Assembly (NCBI GenBank): GCA_964525605.1
Contig: CAZGKT010000003.1
Coordinates: forward strand, 62,001 to 126,000
Reading direction: 5' to 3'
DNA length: 64,000 bases
From: CAVTWJ01 sp964525605
GTDB taxonomy: Bacteria > Oederibacteriota > Muellerivitia > Muellerivitales > Muellerivitaceae
The position numbers and the translations under genes are program-made. Below are positions 43,164-51,718 of the stretch, piece by piece. A model generated the notes under the pieces. That model searched no databases. It was not told the origin of the DNA and saw nothing but the letters and a program-made list of their open reading frames with translations. Numbering within the stretch: position 1 is the first letter of the stretch; each line of letters starts with the position of its first letter.

Positions 43164-44180
43164 GTGAAAAAGTTTCTAGGCGGTCTAAGTGTCATCTCGC
43201 TGTTTGCGGTCGCTTTCATGGCCGGTTGCAATACCTCGACTCCTTCGACTCCGAAGCCCGGGAATTCGGCGCCTACCTCTACAGTGACGCCTACGACCAC
43301 ACCCACGATTACACCCACCAACCTGGGCGGTTTTACCAGTACTCCCACGAAGACTCGAACGGTCACCCCAACCCCCACGATCACTGAAACATCGACATCC
43401 ACGCTGACCTCCACGCCTACAAACCTGGGCGGGTTTACCAGTACGCCTACGTCGACGCAAACCTCCACGCCGACCAATCTGGGGGGCTTTACCAGTACGC
43501 CCACGATCACCTCCACCCCGGCACCCTACACGACGCCCCAAACGACCGCCCAATTGCCGGTTAACCTGGGCGCGGCCGCGCAATACGCCATTCTGGCCTA
43601 TTCGCAGGTCACGAACTCCTTAGCCAGCACGATTTACGGAAATCTGGGCTTAGACCCTGGAACCGAAGTGGATGGGGGAATCGCGATATTAGGGGGAGGG
43701 GTGACCAATGTGAACAATTCGGCCGCGCTGGCTGCCGAAGGAGCTTTGGGAACCGCCTTTTCGGACGCCATGGGACGTCCCACCGGGGCCACTTTGACAG
43801 GTGGTACGGATTTGGGAGGACAAACCCTTTATCCTGGCGTCTATACCTGCGGGGGAAATATCAACTTATCCTCGGCGGATCTGACGCTGGACGCACCGAG
43901 TAGTTCGAACACAGTGTTCATTTTCCAGGTCACGGGCACCAACAATCTGGTCATCGGTCCTGGTCGTAAGGTCATCCTGTCCGGGCATGCGACCGCCAAC
44001 AACGTTTACTGGGTCGTGGGAGGGTACTGTTCGCTGGATACGACAAGCCAATTCGTTGGAACGATCATGACCTATTCTTCGGTCACCCTGAACACAGGCG
44101 CAACGCTGAACGGAAGGGCCTTAGTCGAGACGGGCGATGTCACCCTCTTGGGCAACACCATCACCGATCCCACCCCATAA
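43164..44180 (+). CDS. Lipoprotein with Thr-rich stalk and DUF3494 head, copy 3
   Basis: 338 aa from GTG 43164 (AGAGGAGAAA upstream). Lipobox signal LFAVAFMAGCNTS, a stalk of about 105 residues with repeats of NLGGFTSTPT, then DUF3494: VNLGAAAQYAILAYSQVTNS, GGVTNVNNSAALAAEG, GGQTLYPGVYTCGGNI, TLDAPSSSNTVFIFQVTGT, NNVYWVVGGYCSLD and TGATLNGRALVETG. The NLGG repeats are shared with copy 4. A terminator follows at 44208. Confidence 0.88.
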   Translation: MKKFLGGLSVISLFAVAFMAGCNTSTPSTPKPGNSAPTSTVTPTTTPTITPTNLGGFTSTPTKTRTVTPTPTITETSTSTLTSTPTNLGGFTSTPTSTQTSTPTNLGGFTSTPTITSTPAPYTTPQTTAQLPVNLGAAAQYAILAYSQVTNSLASTIYGNLGLDPGTEVDGGIAILGGGVTNVNNSAALAAEGALGTAFSDAMGRPTGATLTGGTDLGGQTLYPGVYTCGGNINLSSADLTLDAPSSSNTVFIFQVTGTNNLVIGPGRKVILSGHATANNVYWVVGGYCSLDTTSQFVGTIMTYSSVTLNTGATLNGRALVETGDVTLLGNTITDPTP

Positions 44181-44207
44181 AAATCAGCCAAAAAAAGTTT
44201 AATCAAA

Positions 44208-44241
44208 AAGCCTTCCCGGTTCCGGGAGGGCTTTTTTGTTT
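44208..44241 (+). terminator. Rho-independent terminator
   Basis: AGCCTTCCCGG (44209-44219) and CCGGGAGGGCT (44222-44232) with T-run TTTTTG. It ends the copy 3 transcript. Confidence 0.88.
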
Positions 44242-44283
44242 CTTTGTCGTGAAATTTTCGCGCAACGCGAGCGACTTCGAACG

Positions 44284-44313
44284 ACCGTTTTGATCGACTT
44301 TATCAAAAAGGGA
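44284..44313. promoter_or_regulatory. Enhancer-like half-sites in reversed order
   Basis: ACCGTTTTGATCG (44284-44296) followed by TTTATCAAAAAGG (44299-44311). The arms occur in the opposite order from the other sites. It lies about 100 bp upstream of the -24 GG at 44398. Weak call. Confidence 0.35.
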
Positions 44314-44396
44314 ATTCCGAAAACTGATCCAGGGACAAAGAAGAATCTTTCCTGAGGCCCGCGGCCTTTTCGCGATGGTTTCAGTGGCTCTCAGCA

Positions 44397-44412
44397 GGGT
44401 ATGGAACTTGCT
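44397..44412 (+). promoter_or_regulatory. Sigma-54 promoter core for DUF3494 copy 4
   Basis: GGGTATGGAACTTGCT: GG 44398-44399, N10, GC 44410-44411. The -24 half (GGTATG) is off consensus but the -12 half is good. Confidence 0.7.
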
Positions 44413-44476
44413 TTAACCCCCCTTATGAATTCCATGAGCCGACTTGGTGTTCGCGACGAACTGAGGAGATGAATAA

Positions 44477-45661
44477 ATGAAAAATCTTTTGAGCGGGTTT
44501 CTGGCAATGGGTTTGATTTCCGTTGGAGTGATGGTGGGATGCGATCGGCCTATTGAGCAACCGACCGCGCCGGGGGCATCTACATACCCAACGATCACAT
44601 TCACCGTTACTTCATCGCCGATGGTCACGTCGACAGGAATCGTCACACCGACCCCTACCGCGACGCGAACCGCGACCGTGATGGCCACTTCGAGCGTTAC
44701 GGGAACTAGTACCTTTTCTCCCACCGCCACTGTTTCCAGCACCTCAACGCCGAGCTTCACCGCCACCAACATGAGCGCCTTTACCGGTACATTCACGGCG
44801 ACCCAAACCTCCACTTCGACGAATGGGGGAGGCAATACGGATACGCCCACGGTTACGGCCACATCCACACCCACGAACCTGGGTGGAATGACCAGTACGT
44901 CTACCATGTCTCCAACACCCACATCCACCAACCTAGGAGGAGACACCAATACTCCCACAGTCACACCCACCTCCACTTCCACGAACCTGGGCGGAATGAC
45001 CAGCACCCCCACGGTGACCGCGACGAACCAAGCCGCTCAAGCCATGGTGAACCTTGGATCTGCGGCAAATTACGCGGTTTTGGCCTACTCCCAAATTACG
45101 AATTCCGGGCCCAGTACGCTTTGCGGGAGCCTCGGCATATTTCCACTTTCCCAGGTTGATGGTGGAATTTCGATAACTTGCGGAGGGGTAACGGATGTGG
45201 CTGATGGACCCGCGAGTCAAGCCAAGATGGATTTGAGCACCGCTTATACCGACGCCTCAACTCGCCCCGGGGGCGCCTCTTTACCCGCTGGTGGCGATCT
45301 GGGGGGACAAACCCTCTATCCGGGTCTCTATAACTGCGGGGGTGATCTTCTTTTATCCTCGGGAAATCTCACACTGGCCGCGCCCGACAGCTCCAATACC
45401 GTCTTTATCTTTCAGGTGACGGGCGATCTGATCATTGGGCCGAGTCGGCAAGTCTTCCTGACCGGCAACGCGACCGCCGCCAACGTCTTTTGGGCAGTGG
45501 CCGGTTATTGCTCTCTGGATACATCGGTCTCATTCGTTGGAAGCATCATGGCTTATACCTCGGTCACCTTAAACACCGGGGCAGTATTGCAGGGCCGGGC
45601 CTTGGCGGAAAATGGAAATGTGACCTTGTTGACCAATAACATCACCGTTCCGGGGTTGTAA
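44477..45661 (+). CDS. Lipoprotein with Thr-rich stalk and DUF3494 head, copy 4
   Basis: 394 aa from ATG 44477 (GAGGAGAT upstream). Lipoprotein signal LLSGFLAMGLISVGVMVGC, then a 160-residue Thr-rich stalk including NLGGMTSTP and NLGGDTNTP repeats. DUF3494 head: VNLGSAANYAVLAYSQITNSG, GGDLGGQTLYPGLYNCGGDL, NTVFIFQVTGDL, NVFWAVAGYCSLD, TGAVLQGRALAENG. The head is nearest to copy 3. Followed 137 nt later by copy 5 without a terminator between. Confidence 0.88.
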   Translation: MKNLLSGFLAMGLISVGVMVGCDRPIEQPTAPGASTYPTITFTVTSSPMVTSTGIVTPTPTATRTATVMATSSVTGTSTFSPTATVSSTSTPSFTATNMSAFTGTFTATQTSTSTNGGGNTDTPTVTATSTPTNLGGMTSTSTMSPTPTSTNLGGDTNTPTVTPTSTSTNLGGMTSTPTVTATNQAAQAMVNLGSAANYAVLAYSQITNSGPSTLCGSLGIFPLSQVDGGISITCGGVTDVADGPASQAKMDLSTAYTDASTRPGGASLPAGGDLGGQTLYPGLYNCGGDLLLSSGNLTLAAPDSSNTVFIFQVTGDLIIGPSRQVFLTGNATAANVFWAVAGYCSLDTSVSFVGSIMAYTSVTLNTGAVLQGRALAENGNVTLLTNNITVPGL

Positions 45662-45798
45662 GTCGATGCGATACACGAGAGGCGCGAGCCAGGATTGGTT
45701 TTGATGGGAACATGAATGAGATTCGGTTTCGGAAAAAGGCATAGTCGGATGTCCAAAAGCGTCGAGGTTTTACAAGAGATGGTACAGGAGATAATAAA

Positions 45799-46665
45799 GT
45801 GAAAAAAATAATAGGCAGTTTGATCGTGATGGCATTACTACCAGTCGCTCTTATGGTTGGTTGCAACGGCTCCATCCCGTCCAGCCCAAAGAGCTCGGGG
45901 GGGATGACCCCCACCCAAACAGTCACCTCCACACCCCGTCTGACACCGACGATCACTCCCACCAATTTGAATGGATACACCAGCACGCCCACGATTACCT
46001 CGACGCCGCAAACCGCCCAAGCACCTCTAACCCTTAATACAGCCGGAAATTACTCGGTCATGGCGGCCTCCAAAATTACCGATGCCGGTGAGATTCTCTG
46101 CGGGGATATCGGGGAATTCCCCGGGTCCACGATCACCGGGGTTGTTTATACCTTTGCCGCGACCTGCTCGAGTAGTGTGGCCAACATCGGAACCGCCCCC
46201 GCTTCCATCGCCCAAGCCGCGTTGACCTTGGCCTATAACGATGCCCGGGGACGGCTTAACGCCGTTCCGATTCCCACCGTGGCGGTGGGGGATATGGGTG
46301 GTCAGGCGATCCCTCCCGGGCTCTATTATTCAGGAAGTACCATTGGAATCACGGGCGCCGTCACCTTGGATGGCAATGGAGTCACAAACCCCGTCTTTAT
46401 CTTCCAGATCGGGAGTGGACTTACCACCGCTACCGGCAGTCAGGTTGTTTTGAAAGGGACCGCAACGGCCGCCAATGTCTATTGGCAGGTAGGCAGCAGC
46501 GCCACATTAGGACCCAGTTCTTCCCTGGTGGGCACCATCCTGGCCTATACCTCCATCACCTTAAACACCGGCGCGACCTTGAACGGCCAAGCTTTGGCGA
46601 TGGGCGGCGGTGCCGTAGGCGGCGCGGTGGTCTTTGATGGGTCCAATACCGTCATCGCCCCGTAA
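45799..46665 (+). CDS. Lipoprotein with short stalk and DUF3494 head, copy 5
   Basis: 288 aa from GTG 45799 (AGGAGAT at 45786-45792). Lipoprotein signal IIGSLIVMALLPVALMVGCNGS closely matches copy 1; the stalk is only about 50 residues. DUF3494 head: LTLNTAGNYSVMAASKITDAG, GDIGEFPGS, GGQAIPPGLYYSGSTIGITG, NPVFIFQIGSGL, VYWQVGSSATLGPSSSL, TGATLNGQALAMGG. No sigma-54 core lies in the 137-nt gap upstream, so it is probably co-transcribed with copy 4. Confidence 0.87.
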   Translation: MKKIIGSLIVMALLPVALMVGCNGSIPSSPKSSGGMTPTQTVTSTPRLTPTITPTNLNGYTSTPTITSTPQTAQAPLTLNTAGNYSVMAASKITDAGEILCGDIGEFPGSTITGVVYTFAATCSSSVANIGTAPASIAQAALTLAYNDARGRLNAVPIPTVAVGDMGGQAIPPGLYYSGSTIGITGAVTLDGNGVTNPVFIFQIGSGLTTATGSQVVLKGTATAANVYWQVGSSATLGPSSSLVGTILAYTSITLNTGATLNGQALAMGGGAVGGAVVFDGSNTVIAP

Positions 46666-46753
46666 GAAACAAAAAAGTTTCATCCGTGTAGGTTAAGACC
46701 AAATCCCTATCTGTCTCAGTTTGATCCGCATTGAAAATAGGATGACCTAGGGA

Positions 46754-46789
46754 ATTAAAACGGGGTAAAAAAACAGATCATTTTGATCG
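46754..46789. promoter_or_regulatory. Putative enhancer (UAS) inverted repeat
   Basis: ATTAAAACGGGGT (46754-46766, degenerate) and ATCATTTTGATCG (46777-46789), spacer 10 nt, centred about 122 bp upstream of the -24 GG at 46893. Confidence 0.5.
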
Positions 46790-46891
46790 AGTCTTCTCCT
46801 TCTGATCCGTTTAAATCAAAGCCCAACAAACCCAAATCGTTTTTTACGAAGCAGGCGGAGAATTTGAAATCTCTTTTCAACAAAATCCGCA

Positions 46892-46907
46892 CGGTATGGT
46901 TCTTGCT
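46892..46907 (+). promoter_or_regulatory. Sigma-54 promoter core for the cupin gene
   Basis: CGGTATGGTTCTTGCT: GG 46893-46894, N10, GC 46905-46906. The transcript should start near 46917, just at an ATG that lacks a ribosome-binding site. Confidence 0.72.
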
Positions 46908-46970
46908 TTAAATGTCATGAAAATAAACCGGATTTTTGGTTTGGGAGTTGATGGAAAGGGCGAAGCTCAC

Positions 46971-47327
46971 ATGGGCGGACTTGTGATGGCGCGGGACGCG
47001 GAAAAAAACAAAACCAAAGAAACCTGGGGTTCCTTGAGCTGGATGGCCAACCAATCGCTCTCGGGAAGTTCAGTGACCGTGGGCCGTTTGATCCTGCATC
47101 CGGGTCTTTCGGACTTTCCCCACAGCCATTCCAATGCTGATGAAGTGATCTACCTGCTGAAGGGAAGTGTTTCCGTCCAGATGGGTGGCCGGGAAGTTGT
47201 TCTGATGCCGGGAGACGCCCTCACCATTCCCTTAAAGCTTGCCCACAGGATTCGAAATAACGGAACCCAGGAAGCCGAAATGACACTTTCTTACTCGTCC
47301 GGTATCCGCAAGTATACGGCCGAATAA
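46971..47327 (+). CDS. Cupin-domain protein
   Basis: 118 aa from ATG 46971, which has AAGGGCGAAG upstream; ATG 46917 would be leaderless. A single cupin barrel: SSVTVGRLILHPG, metal motif FPHSHSNADEVIYLLKGSVSV (His-x-His-x4-Glu), GDALTIPLKLAHRIRNNG with the second His. Small one-domain cupins bind a metal and often a sugar, nucleotide or act as sensors or isomerases; the exact role is unknown. Transcribed from a sigma-54 core, followed after 50 nt by an AI-2E-type transporter. Confidence 0.82.
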   Translation: MGGLVMARDAEKNKTKETWGSLSWMANQSLSGSSVTVGRLILHPGLSDFPHSHSNADEVIYLLKGSVSVQMGGREVVLMPGDALTIPLKLAHRIRNNGTQEAEMTLSYSSGIRKYTAE

Positions 47328-47377
47328 ATGGACCCCTCCAGCCGATCCCGATTCCGGATGAAGCCGAGGTTTTGTCC

Positions 47378-48598
47378 ATGACCCATCCGACCGAACTATC
47401 CGGGAATCCGCGTGTGATTCGTTTCGAATTGGCGCCCTCCACCATGCTTAAACTCGTCGGGATCATTGCGGGTTTATGGCTCCTGTTCAAACTTGTGCCG
47501 GTTTTTCTCGTGCTGGTCGCCGCTTTTTTTGTCGTGGGAACCCTGAACCCGGCCGTCCAATGGCTGGAAAACAAGAAGATTGGCCGCAATCTCGCCATCG
47601 GAATGGTTTTTGGCTCGCTGATGGTGGTTATCCTGGCAACCGCTCTACTGACCATTCCTGCACTTATGGTCCAAGCCTCGACGATTCTGGACAAGGAACC
47701 GATTTTTCGCGAGGAATTGGCGGACAAACTCTCCGGCTTCCCCTTTGGCGTTGAGCTGGCGAAATGGCTGCGGAATTTCAAATACAGCGGACAGATTACT
47801 ACGGCAGGCGCTTCGGCCTTCGCCTATTCCATGGAAGCCCTGACTTTCGTGACCTATGCCCTCAGCTCTATCTTCCTGGGCCTTTACATCATGCTGGACC
47901 GCGACCGGCTCCGGGGTGGATTGTTCGCGGTCGTACCCCGGTCGCACCATATCCGCTTATCCCGGGTTCTCATGAACCTGGAAACCATTGTGGGCGCCTA
48001 TATCCGGGGGCAGGTAATCACGAGTGCGGCGATCGGATTGTTCATCCTGGTGCTTTTGATTTGTTGCGGCGTGGAAAACGCTATGGCCCTCGCCATATTC
48101 GGATCCATTGCCGATATCCTTCCCTATATTGGAATTTTTCTTCCTATCGCGGCGGCGGTCCTTTCGGCGGTATCCCACGGCCCGGTGATTACGATCGTGG
48201 TGCTGGCCTTGATGGTTTTCTATATGGAATTCGAAAGCCGGGTTTTGGTGCCGAAGGTTTATGGCGAAGCCCTTCGCTTGCCCTCGACGGTAGTACTTTT
48301 TTCCCTTTTAGTTGGGGGGACTCTGATGGGAATTCCCGGCTTCCTGCTTTCGCTCCCCTTCGCGGCGGCCATCATGATGCTCATCGAGGAATTACGGGTG
48401 AATTTGCCGGGGGTTCAGGCGCAAGTAGCGGATGGGGTCCTGCGGGAAAAGGATGACCGGGGGGAAGAAGAATACGAGCGCCGCACCGAGGGCGTTTCAA
48501 CGGAAGAATCGGCGGCCATCGCGGTGGAAATTTCGGGAGCCCGGGAAAAGGAAGAAAACCAGGTGTTGGAAATTGAGGAAGCGTCAAGCCGAACCTAA
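47378..48598 (+). CDS. AI-2E family transporter, copy 2
   Basis: 406 aa from ATG 47378 (GAGG at 47366-47369; TTG 47372 is an alternative). Helices at LVGIIAGLWLLFKLVPVFLVLVAAFFVVG, NLAIGMVFGSLMVVILATALLTIP, then the family block ISIFLGLYIMLDRDRLRG-like (SSIFLGLYIMLDRDRLRGGLF) and GTLMGIPGFLLSLPFAAAIMML at the end. The C-terminal 50 residues are a charged Glu-rich tail. Substrate unknown; homologues have been tied to autoinducer-2 export or Na+/H+ exchange. Paralogue at 18932. Confidence 0.85.
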   Translation: MTHPTELSGNPRVIRFELAPSTMLKLVGIIAGLWLLFKLVPVFLVLVAAFFVVGTLNPAVQWLENKKIGRNLAIGMVFGSLMVVILATALLTIPALMVQASTILDKEPIFREELADKLSGFPFGVELAKWLRNFKYSGQITTAGASAFAYSMEALTFVTYALSSIFLGLYIMLDRDRLRGGLFAVVPRSHHIRLSRVLMNLETIVGAYIRGQVITSAAIGLFILVLLICCGVENAMALAIFGSIADILPYIGIFLPIAAAVLSAVSHGPVITIVVLALMVFYMEFESRVLVPKVYGEALRLPSTVVLFSLLVGGTLMGIPGFLLSLPFAAAIMMLIEELRVNLPGVQAQVADGVLREKDDRGEEEYERRTEGVSTEESAAIAVEISGAREKEENQVLEIEEASSRT

Positions 48599-48702
48599 CA
48601 GGATGCTAAATAAGTGAATTTCACCTTGTCTAGCAGCCACAGGTTTGGAGCGAATGGCTTTAAACCCCATGTTTTCCGAGGGGTGATTCGCGGCCAAGAT
48701 AC

Positions 48703-48730
48703 GAAAAAGTCCGTTCTTCGGACTTTTTCA
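48703..48730. terminator. Terminator-like hairpin
   Basis: GAAAAAGTCCG (48703-48713) and CGGACTTTTTC (48719-48729), A-run and T-run built into the arms. It separates the transporter from the glycosylase gene and could act in both directions. Confidence 0.75.
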
Positions 48731-48753
48731 ACATTCTGCTAAAGGAGACTTTC

Positions 48754-49539
48754 ATGACGGAAAACAAACGGTTGGTAGAACTGAAGGACAAACTGATCTC
48801 GATGGCCAAACGAATTTATCAAGGCCCCTGGAAAGTGGGTAAGTTTTCGAAAAATGAACGAGCCAACGAAATGATCAACAATATTGCGGAAAGGCCCCAT
48901 CTTTTCGTTCTGGGCTGCATCTTGGGCCGTCGATTTCACGATGAAAGGGCATGGGAAACCCTGGCGTTTCTGGAGGAAAGGATCGGCACGCTCGACATGA
49001 AGAGGCTAAGCCGTCTCACCCAGCGTGACTGGGAAAACGCATTCATGAAACCCACCTCCCTGCATCGGTTTCATTACGCCTCGGCCCATAATATCTTGGC
49101 CGCGATCAAAAGGATCAACCAGGAATATGGAGGTGACGCTTCTCGTCTATGGAGCGATTCTCCCTCCAGCGCCACGGTGGTCAAACGATTCTTGGAATTC
49201 GAAGGAATCGGACACCGGACATCGACCATGGCCGCAAACATTCTCGCGCGTTATTTCAAGATCCCCATGAGCGATTGTTTTTCCATCGAGGTGACGGTGG
49301 AGGAGGGGATGAAGAGAGTTCTTTCGCGAATGGGCCTGGTAGATTCGGAAAAACCCAAGTTCATTCAGCTGACCATGAGGGAAATGTATCCCAAGTATCC
49401 GGGGATATTCGATCCCGTTTTGTGGGAAATCGGAAAGTTTTATTGCTTTCCCAACAAGCCGAATTGCCCTGATTGCCCGGTCAATCAACTATGTCTTTAT
49501 AGCCAGGGAAATAAAAAAACTAAGGAACTACCGTCGTGA
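48754..49539 (+). CDS. Endonuclease III-like HhH DNA glycosylase, altered active site
   Basis: 261 aa. A helix-hairpin-helix (FEGIGHRTSTMAANIL) and a 4Fe-4S cluster with Cys231, 238, 241 and 247 (CFPNKPNCPDCPVNQLC, C-x6-C-x2-C-x5-C) identify the EndoIII/MutY superfamily. In EndoIII the HhH Lys (GVGRKTA) and a nearby Asp (VDTHI) do catalysis; here the aligned positions are Arg155 and Glu179, so either the alignment shifts or the protein is not a standard bifunctional glycosylase/lyase. The N-terminus is longer than usual. Start ATG 48754 follows AAAGGAGAC. Confidence 0.82.
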   Translation: MTENKRLVELKDKLISMAKRIYQGPWKVGKFSKNERANEMINNIAERPHLFVLGCILGRRFHDERAWETLAFLEERIGTLDMKRLSRLTQRDWENAFMKPTSLHRFHYASAHNILAAIKRINQEYGGDASRLWSDSPSSATVVKRFLEFEGIGHRTSTMAANILARYFKIPMSDCFSIEVTVEEGMKRVLSRMGLVDSEKPKFIQLTMREMYPKYPGIFDPVLWEIGKFYCFPNKPNCPDCPVNQLCLYSQGNKKTKELPS

Positions 49540-49543
49540 TCCT

Positions 49544-50662
49544 TTGAAACGCTCCCTCTCCCCCCAGCCTTGTCCGCAGGTCCTGCTCAGGATTAGCCTC
49601 TTACTAATCCTGGCGACCTTGGGGACGGTGGGGTGTGGGACCCTTCAAAAGTCCCAAATAACACCGGATAGGCCGCCGCTCGTCACGAGTTTTCCTCCGG
49701 TCCAGCCCAGCCTGGTACGCCTGCCGGTGGATATTATCTTTCCCAAGGCCGGCGATCTCCTTCAGCACCTCACCAATTTCGTGAAGGGTGGGTTCAAGAT
49801 CATGATGCCGAACCTGCGCGGGATCCCGGGCCTGCACATGGAAGATCACATCAATGAAATTTGGCAGAAGATGCAGGAGCCAATCTTCCTTGAAAAAGAT
49901 ACCTGGCTGTTGATCCGTCCCGAGACCATCGCCGTCGGTATGGTCAGGACCGATCTGAAACGTCGGTCCACCCTGCATACTGAGATGGAAATGACCGCCA
50001 AGCCGGAGATCGTCTTTGGCCCCAAACCCTCGACGACTCCCGTACCCAGGCCCAAACTTCACCGCTTCAAGCCGGGACCGGGGATCTTCCAGGCCATGAG
50101 CAATACCCGCGTCAGTTATAAGGAAGCCACCGCGTATTTACTGGATCCCCGTTTGAAGCTCATCGGCATGGTTTTTCCGCATACGGGGGACCGGAAGCTA
50201 ACTCTGGAAGGTTTTCGGTTTTCCGGATCGGGTGGCCAGGTGATGGTCGCGGTCAAACTGCGTTATAACCCCATGGTCATCAATTTCGGGGGCAAGCCGG
50301 CGGACCTGACGCTTTATCTGCGGGGCACACCCCGCTATCTCCCCCAAAAAAGGATGTTTGATTTTCCGGACCTGGACTACGACATCAAATCCACCGACCT
50401 GGTGGTTCAAATCGCCGATTGGCTCAATAAAACGGAGTTTACGAACCAGTTGCGGAAATCCGTCAAAATTCCGATTGGACCCAAATTGGACGAATTTAAG
50501 GGGAGAATCGATAAGGTCTTAAACTGTCCCTTAAGTCGGTTCACCCACCTCAATACGCAAGTGAATTCCTTCAAGGTCATCGGCGCTTTCGCGGACGATG
50601 AGGGAATTGAGATGAGGCTCTCCATACAGGGAATAGCCTTCCTGGAAGTGATCTGGAATTAA
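49544..50662 (+). CDS. DUF4403-like lipoprotein
   Basis: 372 aa from TTG 49544. Signal with lipobox (LLLILATLGTVGCGTL, Cys at about 31). The mature part has segments typical of DUF4403: SLVRLPVDIIFPKAGDLL, RVSYKEATAYLLD, LTLEGFRFSGSGGQVMVAVKL, ADLTLYLRGTPRYLPQKRMFDFPDLDYDI, and VVQIADWLNKTEF. It is probably an outer-membrane-associated periplasmic protein of unknown function. It overlaps nothing but starts 4 nt after the glycosylase stop, so the two are co-transcribed. Confidence 0.75.
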   Translation: MKRSLSPQPCPQVLLRISLLLILATLGTVGCGTLQKSQITPDRPPLVTSFPPVQPSLVRLPVDIIFPKAGDLLQHLTNFVKGGFKIMMPNLRGIPGLHMEDHINEIWQKMQEPIFLEKDTWLLIRPETIAVGMVRTDLKRRSTLHTEMEMTAKPEIVFGPKPSTTPVPRPKLHRFKPGPGIFQAMSNTRVSYKEATAYLLDPRLKLIGMVFPHTGDRKLTLEGFRFSGSGGQVMVAVKLRYNPMVINFGGKPADLTLYLRGTPRYLPQKRMFDFPDLDYDIKSTDLVVQIADWLNKTEFTNQLRKSVKIPIGPKLDEFKGRIDKVLNCPLSRFTHLNTQVNSFKVIGAFADDEGIEMRLSIQGIAFLEVIWN

Positions 50663-50690
50663 ACCGATGAAAAGCCGTAAGGCCGGAAAC

Positions 50691-51074
50691 CTACCGTTTA
50701 GATGGCGCGGGTTTGACTTTAGGCGGCCCGACCTTTTTCTTGTGAGTAGACTTTTTACCGGAAAAAGCGGCCCAGAGGCCTCCGGCCAGGGCGCCAGCGG
50801 CGGCGGCTAAGACGATGGATTTTTTCGGATTCCTTTTAATGTACTGCTCGGCTTTGGAGCCATAGTTTTCGGCCTGATGCTTCACCTTTCGCAGTTTTTC
50901 CCTTGTCCGATTCACTCCGGCAGCTATTTTTGCGTATTTTTCACCGCCCGTGATTTGCCGTTCAATCGATATAAGCTTGTTTTTACCTTCGCTTAAATAT
51001 CTTCGGATCTGGGTTGCCAGCTTTCCGTTGATTTCAGTCGCTTTCGAATTTCCCGGTTTATCGTCGTTGCTCAT
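50691..51074 (-). CDS. DUF883/ElaB-YqjD-like membrane-anchored protein
   Basis: 127 aa. The N-terminal 75 residues form a charged helix (TEINGKLATQIRRYLSEGKNK, then TREKLRKVKHQAENYGSKAEQYI), followed by KRNPKKSIVLAAAAGALAGGLWAAF, the conserved membrane anchor of the ElaB/YqjD family, and a basic Lys/Pro tail. Relatives bind ribosomes or tether them to the inner membrane in stationary phase. It lies 16 nt after the two-helix membrane gene on the same strand, and both follow one sigma-54 promoter. Confidence 0.75.
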   Translation of the reverse strand: MSNDDKPGNSKATEINGKLATQIRRYLSEGKNKLISIERQITGGEKYAKIAAGVNRTREKLRKVKHQAENYGSKAEQYIKRNPKKSIVLAAAAGALAGGLWAAFSGKKSTHKKKVGPPKVKPAPSKR

Positions 51075-51090
51075 TTTTTCCCACTCCGTC

Positions 51091-51375
51091 TTATGATTTT
51101 GCCGCTGGCGTGATCAACCTCAGAACCAAAAATCCAAGAAGGCCTCCGCAAACGAAAACAAGCCCCCGGGGTAGGTGGCCGTAATCGATCGCGATGAAAA
51201 ACAAACCGATAATGACAAACACCATGCTCATGAAAAAGGAAAGGACGTTGAGGGTGGTTCGCGTCAGCCATTCCTGAAAATCTTTCTTGTATTTTTCGAT
51301 GGATTTAGCGGCTTGATCTTCAATAGTCGTAACGGTTTTGAAGGCCTTGTAGGCCAACGTCCAGAAGCTGCTCAT
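51091..51375 (-). CDS. Two-helix membrane protein, holin-family-like (94 aa)
   Basis: 94 aa from ATG 51375, which follows GAAGG. N-terminal amphipathic helix (LAYKAFKTVTTIEDQAAKSIEKYKK, in parts), then two hydrophobic segments (VLSFFMSMVFVIIGLFFIAI and LVFVCGGLLGFLVLRL). It resembles the phage-holin-like / DUF1469 type of stress membrane proteins, but only by shape. The transcript should start near 51495, leaving a 120-nt leader; the open frame reaches farther upstream, but no in-frame start codon lies between. Confidence 0.68.
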   Translation of the reverse strand: MSSFWTLAYKAFKTVTTIEDQAAKSIEKYKKDFQEWLTRTTLNVLSFFMSMVFVIIGLFFIAIDYGHLPRGLVFVCGGLLGFLVLRLITPAAKS

Positions 51376-51504
51376 GGTGGAACCTTCTTTCGATTGAGCG
51401 GAGGATGTTTTGTCTTTCTTGCGGGTACCGGCTGATTCCTGAGTGGAAATGGGAGACTCCTCGTTCGAGGCGGAAGAACTTCTTGCCCTTTTGCCACTAA
51501 ATAA

Positions 51505-51520
51505 AGCAAGAAACAAGCCA
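51505..51520 (-). promoter_or_regulatory. Sigma-54 promoter core for the 51091-51375 operon
   Basis: Minus strand TGGCTTGTTTCTTGCT: GG 51519-51518, N10, GC 51507-51506. Strong match. Confidence 0.83.
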
Positions 51521-51578
51521 CGCCTTTCCCATTCCTGACACCGAATTAATCCAATTTTCCCTTGGGCAAGGGAAGAAA

Positions 51579-51613
51579 AAATCAAAATGAGAATGTAACG
51601 ATCGTTTTGATTG
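51579..51613. promoter_or_regulatory. Putative enhancer (UAS) between divergent promoters
   Basis: AAATCAAAATGAG (51579-51591) and ATCGTTTTGATTG (51601-51613), spacer 9 nt. It is centred about 77 bp from the minus-strand -24 (51519) and 124 bp from the plus-strand -24 (51720). Confidence 0.7.
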
Positions 51614-51718
51614 GCGATCCCGGTTCACTTCTCGCACCGGGAAATATTCAAACGAAAGGCTAACCGCTTTCCGCATACCGGCGCGGGATTCCGGATCATC
51701 TCGTTTTCCTAGACGAGG

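Noticed and set aside
38809..46665. Calling the DUF3494 proteins antifreeze proteins outright
   Set aside because: The fold is shared by adhesins and other surface proteins; the Thr-rich stalk and lipid anchors fit adhesion at least as well. Only the domain is asserted.
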